Part shown: positions 25,821-33,850 of the stretch, in pieces
Numbering within the stretch: position 1 is the first letter of the stretch
Layout of the letters: every line of letters starts with the position of its first letter
NCBI RefSeq assembly: GCF_001905505.1
Contig: NZ_LIPG01000003.1
Coordinates: 434,001 to 498,000, forward strand
From: Streptomyces sp. CB02058
GTDB lineage: Bacteria > Actinomycetota > Actinomycetes > Streptomycetales > Streptomycetaceae
DNA: 64,000 bases
Direction: 5' to 3'
The notes under the pieces: model-generated
The model's database searches: none
What the model saw: only the letters and a program-made list of their open reading frames with translations
Told to the model about the DNA's origin: nothing
Made by a program: the position numbers and the translations under genes

Positions 25821-27323
25821 GTGAGCACGCAGCAGGACACGCCCCCCAACGGAGACGGACTGTTCCGGACCAAGACGGTCGAACAGTCCATCCGTGACAC
25901 CGAGGAACCGGAGCACGCCCTCAGGAAATCCCTCTCGGCGCTGGACCTCACGGTCTTCGGGGTGGGTGTCATCATCGGCACCGGGATCTTCGTCCTCACG
26001 GGCAAGGTCGCCAAGGAGACGGCCGGCCCCGCCACGGCGCTCGCCTTCGTCGCCGCCGGCATCGTCTGCGCCCTCGCGGCCCTCTGCTACGCCGAATTCG
26101 CCTCCACCGTCCCGGTGGCCGGATCGGCGTACACCTTCTCGTACGCCTCCCTGGGCGAGCTCGTCGCCTGGATCATCGGCTGGGACCTGGTGCTGGAATT
26201 CGCGCTGGGCACCGCGGTGGTGGCGGTCGGCTGGTCCGGCTACGTGCGCTCGCTCATGGACAACATCGGCTGGACGATGCCCGAGGCGCTCTCCGGCCCG
26301 GACGTGGCGAGTGGATTCGGCTTCGACATCCTCGCGTTCGCCCTGGTGCTGATCCTGACCGTCATCCTGGTCCTCGGGATGAAGCTCTCCGCCCGGGTCA
26401 CCACGGTCGTCGTGGCCATCAAGATCGCGGTCGTGCTGATCGTGATCATCGCCGGGCTGTTCTTCATCGACGCCTCCAACTACTCGCCGTTCATCCCGGA
26501 GGCCGAGAGCCAGACCTCGGGCTCGGGCCTGGACGCACCGCTGGTCCAGCTGATCTTCGGCTACGAACCGACGAACTTCGGCGTCATGGGCATCTTCACC
26601 GCGGCCTCCATCGTCTTCTTCGCCTTCATCGGCTTCGACGTCGTGGCGACGGCCGCCGAGGAGACCAAGCTCCCTCAGCGCGACATGCCGCGCGGCATCC
26701 TCGCCTCGCTCGTCATCTGCACCCTGCTCTACGTCGCCGTGTCGATCGTCGTCACCGGCATGCAGAACTACTCCGAACTCTCCGTCAGTGCCCCGCTCGC
26801 CGACGCCTTCAAGGCCGTCGGGCACCCCTTCTACGCCGGTGTCATCAGCTTCGGAGCGGCCGTCGGCCTCACCACCGTCTGCATGATCCTGCTGCTCGGC
26901 CAGACCCGGGTGTTCTTCGCGATGAGCCGTGACGGGCTGCTCCCGAGGTTCTTCTCGGTGACGCACCCGCGCTTCGGCACGCCGTACCGTCCGACGATCC
27001 TGCTCGGCGTGATCATCGCGATCGTGGCGGGCTTCACGAGCATCAACGAGCTGGCGACGCTGGTGAACATCGGTACGCTCTTCGCGTTCGTGGTCGTCGC
27101 CCTCGGCGTCATCGTCCTGCGCCGCACCCGCCCCGAGCTCCACCGGGCCTTCCGCACCCCGTGGGTCCCGGTCCTCCCGATCGTGTCGGTGGCGGCCTCG
27201 GTCTGGCTGATGCTGAACCTGCCGGCCGAGACCTGGCTCCGCTTCGGGATCTGGATGGCGCTCGGCGTGATCATCTACTTCGTGTACGGCCGTAAGAACA
27301 GCCGTATGGCGAAGGTCCGTTGA
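25821..27323 (+). CDS. Cationic amino-acid transporter-like APC permease
   Basis: The 500-residue integral membrane protein has about twelve to fourteen helices and belongs to the APC superfamily. The first helix shows the substrate-contact motif FGVGVIIGTGIFVLTG, with AGPATALAFVAAGIVCALAALCYAEFASTVPVAGSAYTF following. Helix 6 reads VFFAFIGFDVVATAAEETKLPQRDMPRGIL. This fits the CAT/YhdG cluster that imports basic amino acids. GTG 25821 follows GGAGG; the longer frame to 25761 lacks a ribosome site. The dxs neighbour is a positional, not functional, association. Confidence 0.9.
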   Translation: MSTQQDTPPNGDGLFRTKTVEQSIRDTEEPEHALRKSLSALDLTVFGVGVIIGTGIFVLTGKVAKETAGPATALAFVAAGIVCALAALCYAEFASTVPVAGSAYTFSYASLGELVAWIIGWDLVLEFALGTAVVAVGWSGYVRSLMDNIGWTMPEALSGPDVASGFGFDILAFALVLILTVILVLGMKLSARVTTVVVAIKIAVVLIVIIAGLFFIDASNYSPFIPEAESQTSGSGLDAPLVQLIFGYEPTNFGVMGIFTAASIVFFAFIGFDVVATAAEETKLPQRDMPRGILASLVICTLLYVAVSIVVTGMQNYSELSVSAPLADAFKAVGHPFYAGVISFGAAVGLTTVCMILLLGQTRVFFAMSRDGLLPRFFSVTHPRFGTPYRPTILLGVIIAIVAGFTSINELATLVNIGTLFAFVVVALGVIVLRRTRPELHRAFRTPWVPVLPIVSVAASVWLMLNLPAETWLRFGIWMALGVIIYFVYGRKNSRMAKVR

Positions 27324-27350
27324 CCCGCCACTGAGTCATACCGCGGAACC

Positions 27351-27383
27351 GGCAGCGGCCGTACGCACGGTACGGCCGCTGCC
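27351..27383. terminator. Bidirectional terminator between permease and LCP genes
   Basis: GGCAGCGGCCGTAC (27351-27364) and GTACGGCCGCTGCC (27370-27383) form a perfect 14-bp stem between two convergent stops. Confidence 0.8.
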
Positions 27384-27418
27384 GCCCGTCCGGGCGGGTT
27401 CCACCAGGCGTCGCCCGG

Positions 27419-28525
27419 TCAGCCGCCGGTCGCCGGGGACTTCTTCGCCGACTCGGGGATCGTGCCGTCCGTCCGGATCGCCTTCCAGAGGGCCCCGGCC
27501 TGCGGCTCGGCCGCGACCACGCGGTTCGGGTCCTGCTTGTCGTAGGCGACCGGCAGCATGATCGTCTCCATCGAGGAGGGGTCGACGCCGTTCATCGAGC
27601 GGGCGAACTCCGCGAGCGAGGTGAGCGAGGCGAGCCCCTCGTCGGTCGTGAGCGACTTGGTCGCGGAGTTTGCGATCTTGTACGTGCTCGTCGGACTGCC
27701 CAGCAGGTCCTGCGACTTGATCTCCGTCAGCAGGGCCATCAGGAACTGCTGCTGGAGCCCGATGCGTCCCAGGTCGCTTCCGTCGCCGACGCCGTGGCGG
27801 GTACGGACGTAGGCGAGGGACTCGGTGCCGTCGAGCTTGTGGGTACCGGCGGTCAGGTCGAGCCCCGAGGCGGAGTCCTTGATCGGCTCGTCGACCTCGA
27901 CGGTGACCCCGCCGATCGCGTCGACCAGATCCTTGAACCCGGCGAAGTTGATCTCCAGGTAGTGGTCGATCCGGACCCCGGACATCTTCTCCACGGTCTT
28001 CACGACGCAGGCCGGACCGACCTGGGAGTAGACGGAGTTGAACATGACCCGCTCGGCGGACGCCATCTTCGAACCGTCGCTCTTGACGCACTCGGGCCTG
28101 GTCACGAGGGTGTCGCGCGGGATGGAGACCGCGGTGGCCTCGGTGCGGCCCTCGGGTATGTGCACCACCAGCGCCGTGTCCGAACGCGCCCCGCTGACAC
28201 CGCCGCCCCCGCCCAGCTCCTTGTTCTCCGCCCCGGCGCGCGAGTCGGAGCCGAGGACGAGCAGGTTCTGCCCGGTGGTGGGGAGCTTCTCGGGACGGTC
28301 CTCGCCGAGCGCCTTGTCGATGTCGACGCCCTTGATGTTGCCGTCGAGGTCCTGGTACATCCAGTACGCGGTGCCGCCGCCCGCGAGGAGGAGCACGAGG
28401 AGGACCCCGAGGGTGATCTTGAGGCCGCGGCGGCGCTTGCGAGGCCCCTGTCTGCGCTTCCGTCCACCGCCATGAGACGCCGAACGGCCTTCGTGCGTGT
28501 CCTGGGAGATGGCGTCGTGACTCAT
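27419..28525 (-). CDS. LCP (LytR-CpsA-Psr) family cell-wall phosphotransferase
   Basis: The 368-residue protein has a basic cytoplasmic N-terminus (GRKRRQGPRKRRRGLK), one membrane helix (ITLGVLLVLLLAGGGTAYWMY, about 36-56) and an extracytoplasmic LCP domain. Conserved positions are LLVLGSDSRAG, the arginine-aspartate pair in VSIPRDTLV, HYLEINFAGFKDLVDAIGGVTV, and AYVRTRHGVGDGSDLGRIGLQQQFL. LCP enzymes transfer lipid-linked glycopolymers to peptidoglycan. It heads, in the opposite direction, the Stealth/glycosyltransferase locus, and is the natural attachment enzyme for its product. ATG 28525 has GAGGA five bases upstream. Confidence 0.92.
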   Translation of the reverse strand: MSHDAISQDTHEGRSASHGGGRKRRQGPRKRRRGLKITLGVLLVLLLAGGGTAYWMYQDLDGNIKGVDIDKALGEDRPEKLPTTGQNLLVLGSDSRAGAENKELGGGGGVSGARSDTALVVHIPEGRTEATAVSIPRDTLVTRPECVKSDGSKMASAERVMFNSVYSQVGPACVVKTVEKMSGVRIDHYLEINFAGFKDLVDAIGGVTVEVDEPIKDSASGLDLTAGTHKLDGTESLAYVRTRHGVGDGSDLGRIGLQQQFLMALLTEIKSQDLLGSPTSTYKIANSATKSLTTDEGLASLTSLAEFARSMNGVDPSSMETIMLPVAYDKQDPNRVVAAEPQAGALWKAIRTDGTIPESAKKSPATGG

Positions 28526-28876
28526 CCGAGTCCTCAAATCTCGAGGCCCTGGCGGGCTGTGGATTGCGTGGGACTCGGGTGGGGGGTGTGGCCGGTCCGT
28601 GTGTGCATGGCTGAGCGTGCACTATAGAACAGAGGATCGCGCGTACGGGTGTTTGGTCTCGGAAACGTAACTCGCACCACCCGGACTGCCGTTCGCCCGG
28701 CGCCATGGTCGATCACCGGTGATCAGGGTTGGCGTGCCGCGGGCGCGGCGCCCGACGGAGGGCCTCGATCGCGGCCCGACCGGCTGGATCGGGCAAATTG
28801 ACGCTGAGCATATGATGTTGTCGGCCCTGTGTGGGCAGGATGAAGAACCGGTGAAGCGGAGAGGGTGTTACTGGTC
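28526..28876. other. Divergent intergenic region between LCP and propeller genes
   Basis: These 351 bases contain no convincing gene. Seen here are a TATAGT -10-like hexamer on the minus strand (28622-28627 region) pointing to the LCP gene, a perfect 14-bp palindrome (28711-28724), and an A/T-rich patch with TTGACG and CATATG just before the plus-strand gene. Confidence 0.5.
28711..28724. promoter_or_regulatory. Perfect palindrome GATCACCGGTGATC
   Basis: This is a 14-bp perfect palindrome in the middle of the divergent region between the LCP gene and the glycopolymer locus. It has the symmetry of a dimeric-repressor site; no regulator was recognised. Confidence 0.4.
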
Positions 28877-29989
28877 ATGCGGAGAAGAGGACCCGACTCC
28901 GCGAGCAGTGCTCCCGTCCTCGCGCCGTCGGCCGGGCGCCCCGAAGTCCGCGGAACGCCCCGGGGGCGTTGGGTGCTGCTCGGCAAGGACGGCAGGCTCA
29001 CTCTCTACGCTCGTACGGACGGCGGTCTGTTGCGCTGGACGCAGCGGAGCCCGGGTGGGGACCGCTGGGACGGCCCGGACCTCGTCTCCGTCGCGGACCT
29101 GACCGACATCACAGTCGTCCAGGGCGCCGACTCGTACGTGCACTTCCTCGGGCGGCGCGAGCGCCGTGGTTCCGGTGGGCCGAGCGTGGACTTCGTGCAC
29201 GCCGTCCAGTACCAGACCGGCCGGCCGGTCACCGAATGGCGTTCCCTCGGCAATTTCTACCGCGACCAGGAGACGGGTCTGAAGGTCGGAGCGCCGGCCG
29301 GCGCGGTCGATACCCAGGGGACGGTCTACGTCTTCGTGCGCAACGCGGGTGGGGGCCTGCAGATGCGCCGGGAGGGGAAGGGCGGCAAGTGGAGCGCGTG
29401 GCAGGACCTGAAAGGCTCCGGGCTTGCCGCCGACCTCGTGCCGTCGGTGACCGCGAGCGGCCTCGTCGAGGTCTTCGCGACCAGTGATCGCGGGGCCCAG
29501 CAGTGGCGTCAGGACGATCCGGACGGTCCCCTGCGGAACACCCGGACCCCCTTGCAGTTCTACGCCGTGGAGGGTTCCGTGGCGGCACTGGAGACGGCAC
29601 CGGACCGCTTCACCTACTACTGGACCGACGCGAACACCGCGGGTGTCGTCGCCTACCGGGCGGGCGGCTGGCCCGTGCCGGTGGGCGGGTACCCCGGAGA
29701 CGGTGCCATCGTGGCGCTGCGCACCCAGCTCGACGGCTACGACTGCACGGTTCTCGCGCAGCGCGGGGCGGGCGGAACCCTGCTGATCGGTGTCTGCGGC
29801 ACCGAGGGGGAGCAGGGCGGTGTCTGGTGGACGGACACCACCGAGGAGTGTGTCGGCGATCCGGCGCTGGTGCTCGATGGGCACGGTCGTGTCGTCGTGG
29901 CGGTCCGAGGGCGGGACGGATCGGTGTCCGTCGCCCGCCAGGAGTCAGGTCCTGGGCTCACGCTCTCGCCTCACTGGCACCGGCTGTGA
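28877..29989 (+). CDS. Beta-propeller (PLL-like) protein of the glycopolymer locus
   Basis: The 370-residue protein has no signal peptide. From about residue 30 the sequence shows repeated blade-like units with Trp/Gly-rich turns (GKDGRLTLYARTDGGLLRWTQRSPGGDRWDGPDLVS, GTVYVFVRNAGGGLQMRREGKGGKWSAWQDLKG, GLVEVFATSDRGAQQWRQDDPDGPL, GRVVVAVRGRDGSVSVARQE). This resembles the PLL-type lectin propeller, with F/Y-V-R-x-A-D/G-G-L repeats. It may bind the sugar product or organise the enzymes encoded next to it. ATG 28877 or the in-frame GTG at 28865 could be the start. No catalytic signature is visible. Confidence 0.65.
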   Translation: MRRRGPDSASSAPVLAPSAGRPEVRGTPRGRWVLLGKDGRLTLYARTDGGLLRWTQRSPGGDRWDGPDLVSVADLTDITVVQGADSYVHFLGRRERRGSGGPSVDFVHAVQYQTGRPVTEWRSLGNFYRDQETGLKVGAPAGAVDTQGTVYVFVRNAGGGLQMRREGKGGKWSAWQDLKGSGLAADLVPSVTASGLVEVFATSDRGAQQWRQDDPDGPLRNTRTPLQFYAVEGSVAALETAPDRFTYYWTDANTAGVVAYRAGGWPVPVGGYPGDGAIVALRTQLDGYDCTVLAQRGAGGTLLIGVCGTEGEQGGVWWTDTTEECVGDPALVLDGHGRVVVAVRGRDGSVSVARQESGPGLTLSPHWHRL

Positions 29990-30266
29990 CCTGAGAGCGC
30001 TCCTCGGAGCGTGGAGTACACCGTCGCTTCACCTCGATTCCATGTTTCGTTCTCGTTTAGTTGTAAAAGGTTGTACGAGTTCCCGGTGGGATTCATCACG
30101 AGCGTGCGCCGGATATGTCCACTTTTTTGGCTGGACACTGATCGGCTCTTTATGTGAAGGTTCTGTGACCTGCTCGTGAGTGAGCGGATGTGACTGTTCT
30201 GTGAGCGGTCGCAATGGGGGATGACAGGTTTCGGTCTCGGACCGTCCGTCGCCCGGGCACGAGGGG
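29990..30266. promoter_or_regulatory. A/T-rich spacer with direct repeats before the Stealth genes
   Basis: These 277 bases are markedly richer in A/T than the rest of the window and include TTTAGTTGTAAAAGG and ACTTTTTTGGC. The nonamer GTTCTGTGA occurs twice in direct orientation (30160-30168 and 30196-30204), 36 bases apart, with TGTGA-like copies between. It is a probable promoter and activator-binding region for the downstream operon. Confidence 0.4.
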
Positions 30267-32126
30267 GTGCGCGGGCGCGAGACGCTGGACCGCAGTGGCG
30301 TGGGTGGTGGATGCCTCGTGGTCGGTTCCGGAAATCCGGAGGCGGGATCGCTGGTTTCGGCGTATCGGTCTGTGATGCCCGCCGGGGCTCGGAGGGGCAT
30401 CGTCCGCAAGGTGCCGGCCCCGCTGCGCTCGGCCGTGAAGTCCTCGTTCACCTCCGTCGACGCCATCCGGTCGGCGACGGTCGTGTGGGCGATGGGCGGC
30501 CGCCGCAACTCGCCCCGCCACAGTGTCGCCTCCATGCACCGGGTGGTGCGTGTCAAGGGCAGGCACATGCGGGCTCTGCGTGTGGAGGGCGCCACGGCCT
30601 GGGCGGCCCGGGCGCGCAATCTGCACATCCTCATCGCCGCACTCGAGGCGGGCGGCATCGAATACTTCTGCATCCGCGGCGCCACCAACAACGTTCCGAC
30701 GGTCGCGGTGCCCGTCGCCCTGCGCGAGTCGGCGGAGGAGATGCTCCAGATCGCCTTCGAGCAGACCCCGGGTTACGTGGGCGCGGCCACCGGCACGGAG
30801 TCGGGCATGCGGCCCGGCGAGGACGGCAGGTCCTGGCGCCAGCTGCGCAGACACGAGGCCCTCCGGATCGCGTGGTACGTCACCGACCCCACGGAGGAAC
30901 TCGTCTTCGGCGCTGACCAGGGCTGTGACCTGGAGTTCTGGGCCGAACGCCAGGGCCGGTTGCACGCCCCGCGTCCCAACCGTGTGGTCGAGGACGTGCC
31001 GGTCGGCGCGCCGAGCCACACCGTGCCGCAGGCCCTGTTCGCCCTGGTGCCCGGCGCCTACACCACCGGCAGCGCGCGAACCGTGGCCGAGTTCACCCAA
31101 CCGCTGGCGGAGGACCACCTCTTCCCCATCGACGTCGTCTACACCTGGGTCGACGACTCCGACCCCAGGTGGAGTGCCGAGCGCGACGCCGTCCGCTCGG
31201 GACGGCTGGGCACCCCGCCTCGGGCGATGCACGCCCAGGCGGCCAACGACGCGCGCTTCACCAGCCGTGACGAACTGCGCTACTCCCTGCGCTCGCTGCA
31301 CCAGTACGCCCCCTGGGTCCGTACCGTCTATCTGGTCACCGCCGGGCAGGTGCCCCGCTGGCTGGACACCGATGTCCCGGGCCTCCGGGTCGTCGACCAC
31401 CGCGAGATCTTCTCGGACCCCTCCGCCCTGCCCACCTTCAACTCGCACGCCATCGAGAGCCAGCTGCACCACATCGACGGCCTGTCCGAGCACTTCCTCT
31501 ACCTCAACGACGATGTGTTCTTCGGGCGCCCGCTCGGTGCCGACCGCTTCTTCCACACCAACGGCCTGACCAAGTTCTTCCAGTCCAAGGCGCTCATACC
31601 GGGCGGTCCCACGGACACGGACGACCTGCCGGTGAACGCGGCGGGCAAGAACAGCCGTGCCCTGATCGAGCGGTCCTTCGGCACTCGTATCGCGCAGAAG
31701 ATGAAGCACACCCCGCATCCGCTGCGGCGCAGCATCCTCGCCGACATCGAGCTGGTCTACGGCGAGGAGCACCACCGCACCCAGCACTCCCGCTTCCGGT
31801 CGCCCGAGGACGTCCCGATCGCGTCGTCCCTGCACCACTACTACGGCTTCCACACCGGCCGTACGACCCCCGGGAACATCCGCTACCAGTACATCGATCT
31901 TGCCGCCGACCAGGCCCGGCGCCGTCTGGACAGCTTGCTCGCCCACCGGAACTTCGACACGTTCTGCCTGAACGACACCGTCGAGCATCCCGACCCGGAA
32001 GCTCAGGAGCGCATGGTCAGGGACTTCCTCGACGCGTACTTCCCCGTGCCCAGCCGCTTCGAGCGCGAGGACTCGGACGAGTACCGCAACGTGAGCCGGT
32101 CGCGGAAGGCCGAGATCAGACGGTGA
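30267..32126 (+). CDS. Stealth-family sugar-phosphate transferase 1
   Basis: The frame gives up to 619 residues. It has an N-terminal domain (about 90-250) containing GIEYFCIRGATNN and GADQGCDLEFW, then the Stealth core. CR1 is FPIDVVYTWVDDSDP (about 288), CR2 is RDELRYSLRSLHQYAPWVRTVYLVTAGQVPRWL, CR3 is LPTFNSHAIESQLHHIDGLSEHFLYLNDDVFFG, and CR4 is SSLHHYYGFHTG. Stealth enzymes transfer hexose-1-phosphate from UDP-sugars to make phosphodiester-linked glycopolymers (CpsY, SacB, GNPTAB families). It abuts the next Stealth gene with no gap. The true start is uncertain; internal starts at 30318 (GTG) or 30375 (ATG) would remove a low-quality N-terminus. Confidence 0.9.
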   Translation: MRGRETLDRSGVGGGCLVVGSGNPEAGSLVSAYRSVMPAGARRGIVRKVPAPLRSAVKSSFTSVDAIRSATVVWAMGGRRNSPRHSVASMHRVVRVKGRHMRALRVEGATAWAARARNLHILIAALEAGGIEYFCIRGATNNVPTVAVPVALRESAEEMLQIAFEQTPGYVGAATGTESGMRPGEDGRSWRQLRRHEALRIAWYVTDPTEELVFGADQGCDLEFWAERQGRLHAPRPNRVVEDVPVGAPSHTVPQALFALVPGAYTTGSARTVAEFTQPLAEDHLFPIDVVYTWVDDSDPRWSAERDAVRSGRLGTPPRAMHAQAANDARFTSRDELRYSLRSLHQYAPWVRTVYLVTAGQVPRWLDTDVPGLRVVDHREIFSDPSALPTFNSHAIESQLHHIDGLSEHFLYLNDDVFFGRPLGADRFFHTNGLTKFFQSKALIPGGPTDTDDLPVNAAGKNSRALIERSFGTRIAQKMKHTPHPLRRSILADIELVYGEEHHRTQHSRFRSPEDVPIASSLHHYYGFHTGRTTPGNIRYQYIDLAADQARRRLDSLLAHRNFDTFCLNDTVEHPDPEAQERMVRDFLDAYFPVPSRFEREDSDEYRNVSRSRKAEIRR

Positions 32127-33848
32127 GTGAACCGTTCCCTGTCGCAGTACCTGTCCCCCGTAACGAAAGTGAACCGCGTGTTTGACACCTCCAGCCGCGA
32201 ATCGGCTGGCGAGACCTTCATGGGCGCCGGCCCTCGCCAGGCGCCCGCGCCTGCTCAGCTGCGCAGGAGCCGTACGGAGCGGCAGGTCGTCGTGGACATG
32301 CACACGCGTGTCGCTCTCGTCCATGACCGCCTCACCCCGCTGGCCGCGCGTGAGCTGAACAACCTGGAAGTCCGTCGCGCCCTGGAGGCCGAGGGCATCG
32401 ACTGGTTCGCGGTGCCGGGTCTCGACGACACCGCCTCCGCGGTCGGAGTCGACGCGCGTCAACGCCCCCAGGCCCTCGCGGCGCTGCGCGCCCGGCTGTC
32501 CGGCAGCCGCGGATACCTCGCCCGCCCCAAGTCCGGGATGGCCCCCGGCGACGGCGCGTGGGAGGGCTCGTCGGACAAGACCTGGGAGCGGGCGAACGGC
32601 CTGTCCGTCGTGCGCGCCTTCTGGTTCCGCACCACGGAGGAAGGGCACCTGACGCACGGTGCCGACACGGGCTGTGACATCGAGTTCTGGGAGCCCGCGG
32701 AGAGCGTGCCCGGCCAGGGAGCCGACCGTCTCGTCGCCCCGCGCCGCAACCGCGCGAGCGAGTACGTCGCCCTCGGCCACCAGCAGCTCGTCGTCCCCGG
32801 AGAGCAGATGACCCGGCTCGTGGGCCGGGTGCACGGGTCCGAGGTGCCGGCGCTGCGCCCGACGCGAACCCGCCCCGAACTGGACATCCCCTTCCCCGAC
32901 GAGCACCCCTTCCCCATCGATGTCGTGTACACCTGGGTGGACGGCGACGACCCGGCCTGGCAGCGTCGCCGCGCCGAGAGCCGCGGTGAGGTCTTCCACG
33001 CGGAGGCGGCCAGCCTGGCCCGTTATGTCTCCCGCGACGAACTGAAGTACAGCCTTCGCTCGGTGCGGATGTTCATGCCGTGGGTGCGGAACATCTACAT
33101 CGTCACCGACCAGCAGACCCCGCACTGGTGGGCTCCCGGCGACGGCAGGGCCCGGGTGGTGGACCACCGGGAGATCTTCGACGACCCCTCGCACCTGCCC
33201 ACCTTCAACAGCCACGCGATCGAGTCCCGGCTGCACCACATACCCGGACTCTCCCGCCACTTCGTCTACTTCAACGACGACATGTTCATCGGGCGGACCC
33301 TCACACCCTCCGCGTTCTTCCACCCGAACGGCATCGCGAAGTTCTTCCCGTCCCCGGCCCAGGTTCCCTACGGCCCTCCGGAGCCCGACGAGGTGCCCAC
33401 CTCGGTCGCGGCGAAGAACAACCGTCGCCTCATCCAGGAGCGGTTCGGCCGCACGCTCGTGCAGAAGATGAAGCACGTGCCGTACGCGCTGAACCGGGAC
33501 ATCCTCGCCGCCATCGAACGGGACTTCCCCGAGGAGCACCGGGCCACCTCCGCCAGCCCCGTGCGGAGCATCTCCGACCTGTCCATCGCCTCCTCGCTGC
33601 ACCACTACTACAGCTACTACTCCGGGTGCAGCCTGCCCGGTGACCTCCGGTACGGCTACTTCGCGCTGGACGACCCCGAGCTGGAACACAAGCTGGAACT
33701 GCTGCTCCTGCGCCGGGACCGGGACACCTTCTGCCTCAACGACTCCGCGAGCGACCCCGCCGAGATCGAGCACCAGAGCCATCTGCTCCACCGATTCCTC
33801 GAGGCCTTCTACCCGGTGCCGAGCCCGTACGAGAAGGCGGCGGCCTGA
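32127..33848 (+). CDS. Stealth-family sugar-phosphate transferase 2
   Basis: This 573-residue paralogue of the preceding protein has the same domain order. The N-terminal domain contains GIDWFAVPG and GADTGCDIEFW. The core has FPIDVVYTWVDGDDP (about 263), RDELKYSLRSVRMFMPWVRNIYIVTDQQTP, LPTFNSHAIESRLHHIPGLSRHFVYFNDDMFIG, and SSLHHYYSYYSG. The GTG start directly follows the upstream stop. Two non-identical copies suggest two different sugar-phosphate transfers, or a heteromeric enzyme. The next gene starts two bases after its stop, so these genes form one operon. Confidence 0.9.
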   Translation: MNRSLSQYLSPVTKVNRVFDTSSRESAGETFMGAGPRQAPAPAQLRRSRTERQVVVDMHTRVALVHDRLTPLAARELNNLEVRRALEAEGIDWFAVPGLDDTASAVGVDARQRPQALAALRARLSGSRGYLARPKSGMAPGDGAWEGSSDKTWERANGLSVVRAFWFRTTEEGHLTHGADTGCDIEFWEPAESVPGQGADRLVAPRRNRASEYVALGHQQLVVPGEQMTRLVGRVHGSEVPALRPTRTRPELDIPFPDEHPFPIDVVYTWVDGDDPAWQRRRAESRGEVFHAEAASLARYVSRDELKYSLRSVRMFMPWVRNIYIVTDQQTPHWWAPGDGRARVVDHREIFDDPSHLPTFNSHAIESRLHHIPGLSRHFVYFNDDMFIGRTLTPSAFFHPNGIAKFFPSPAQVPYGPPEPDEVPTSVAAKNNRRLIQERFGRTLVQKMKHVPYALNRDILAAIERDFPEEHRATSASPVRSISDLSIASSLHHYYSYYSGCSLPGDLRYGYFALDDPELEHKLELLLLRRDRDTFCLNDSASDPAEIEHQSHLLHRFLEAFYPVPSPYEKAAA

Positions 33849-33850
33849 GC

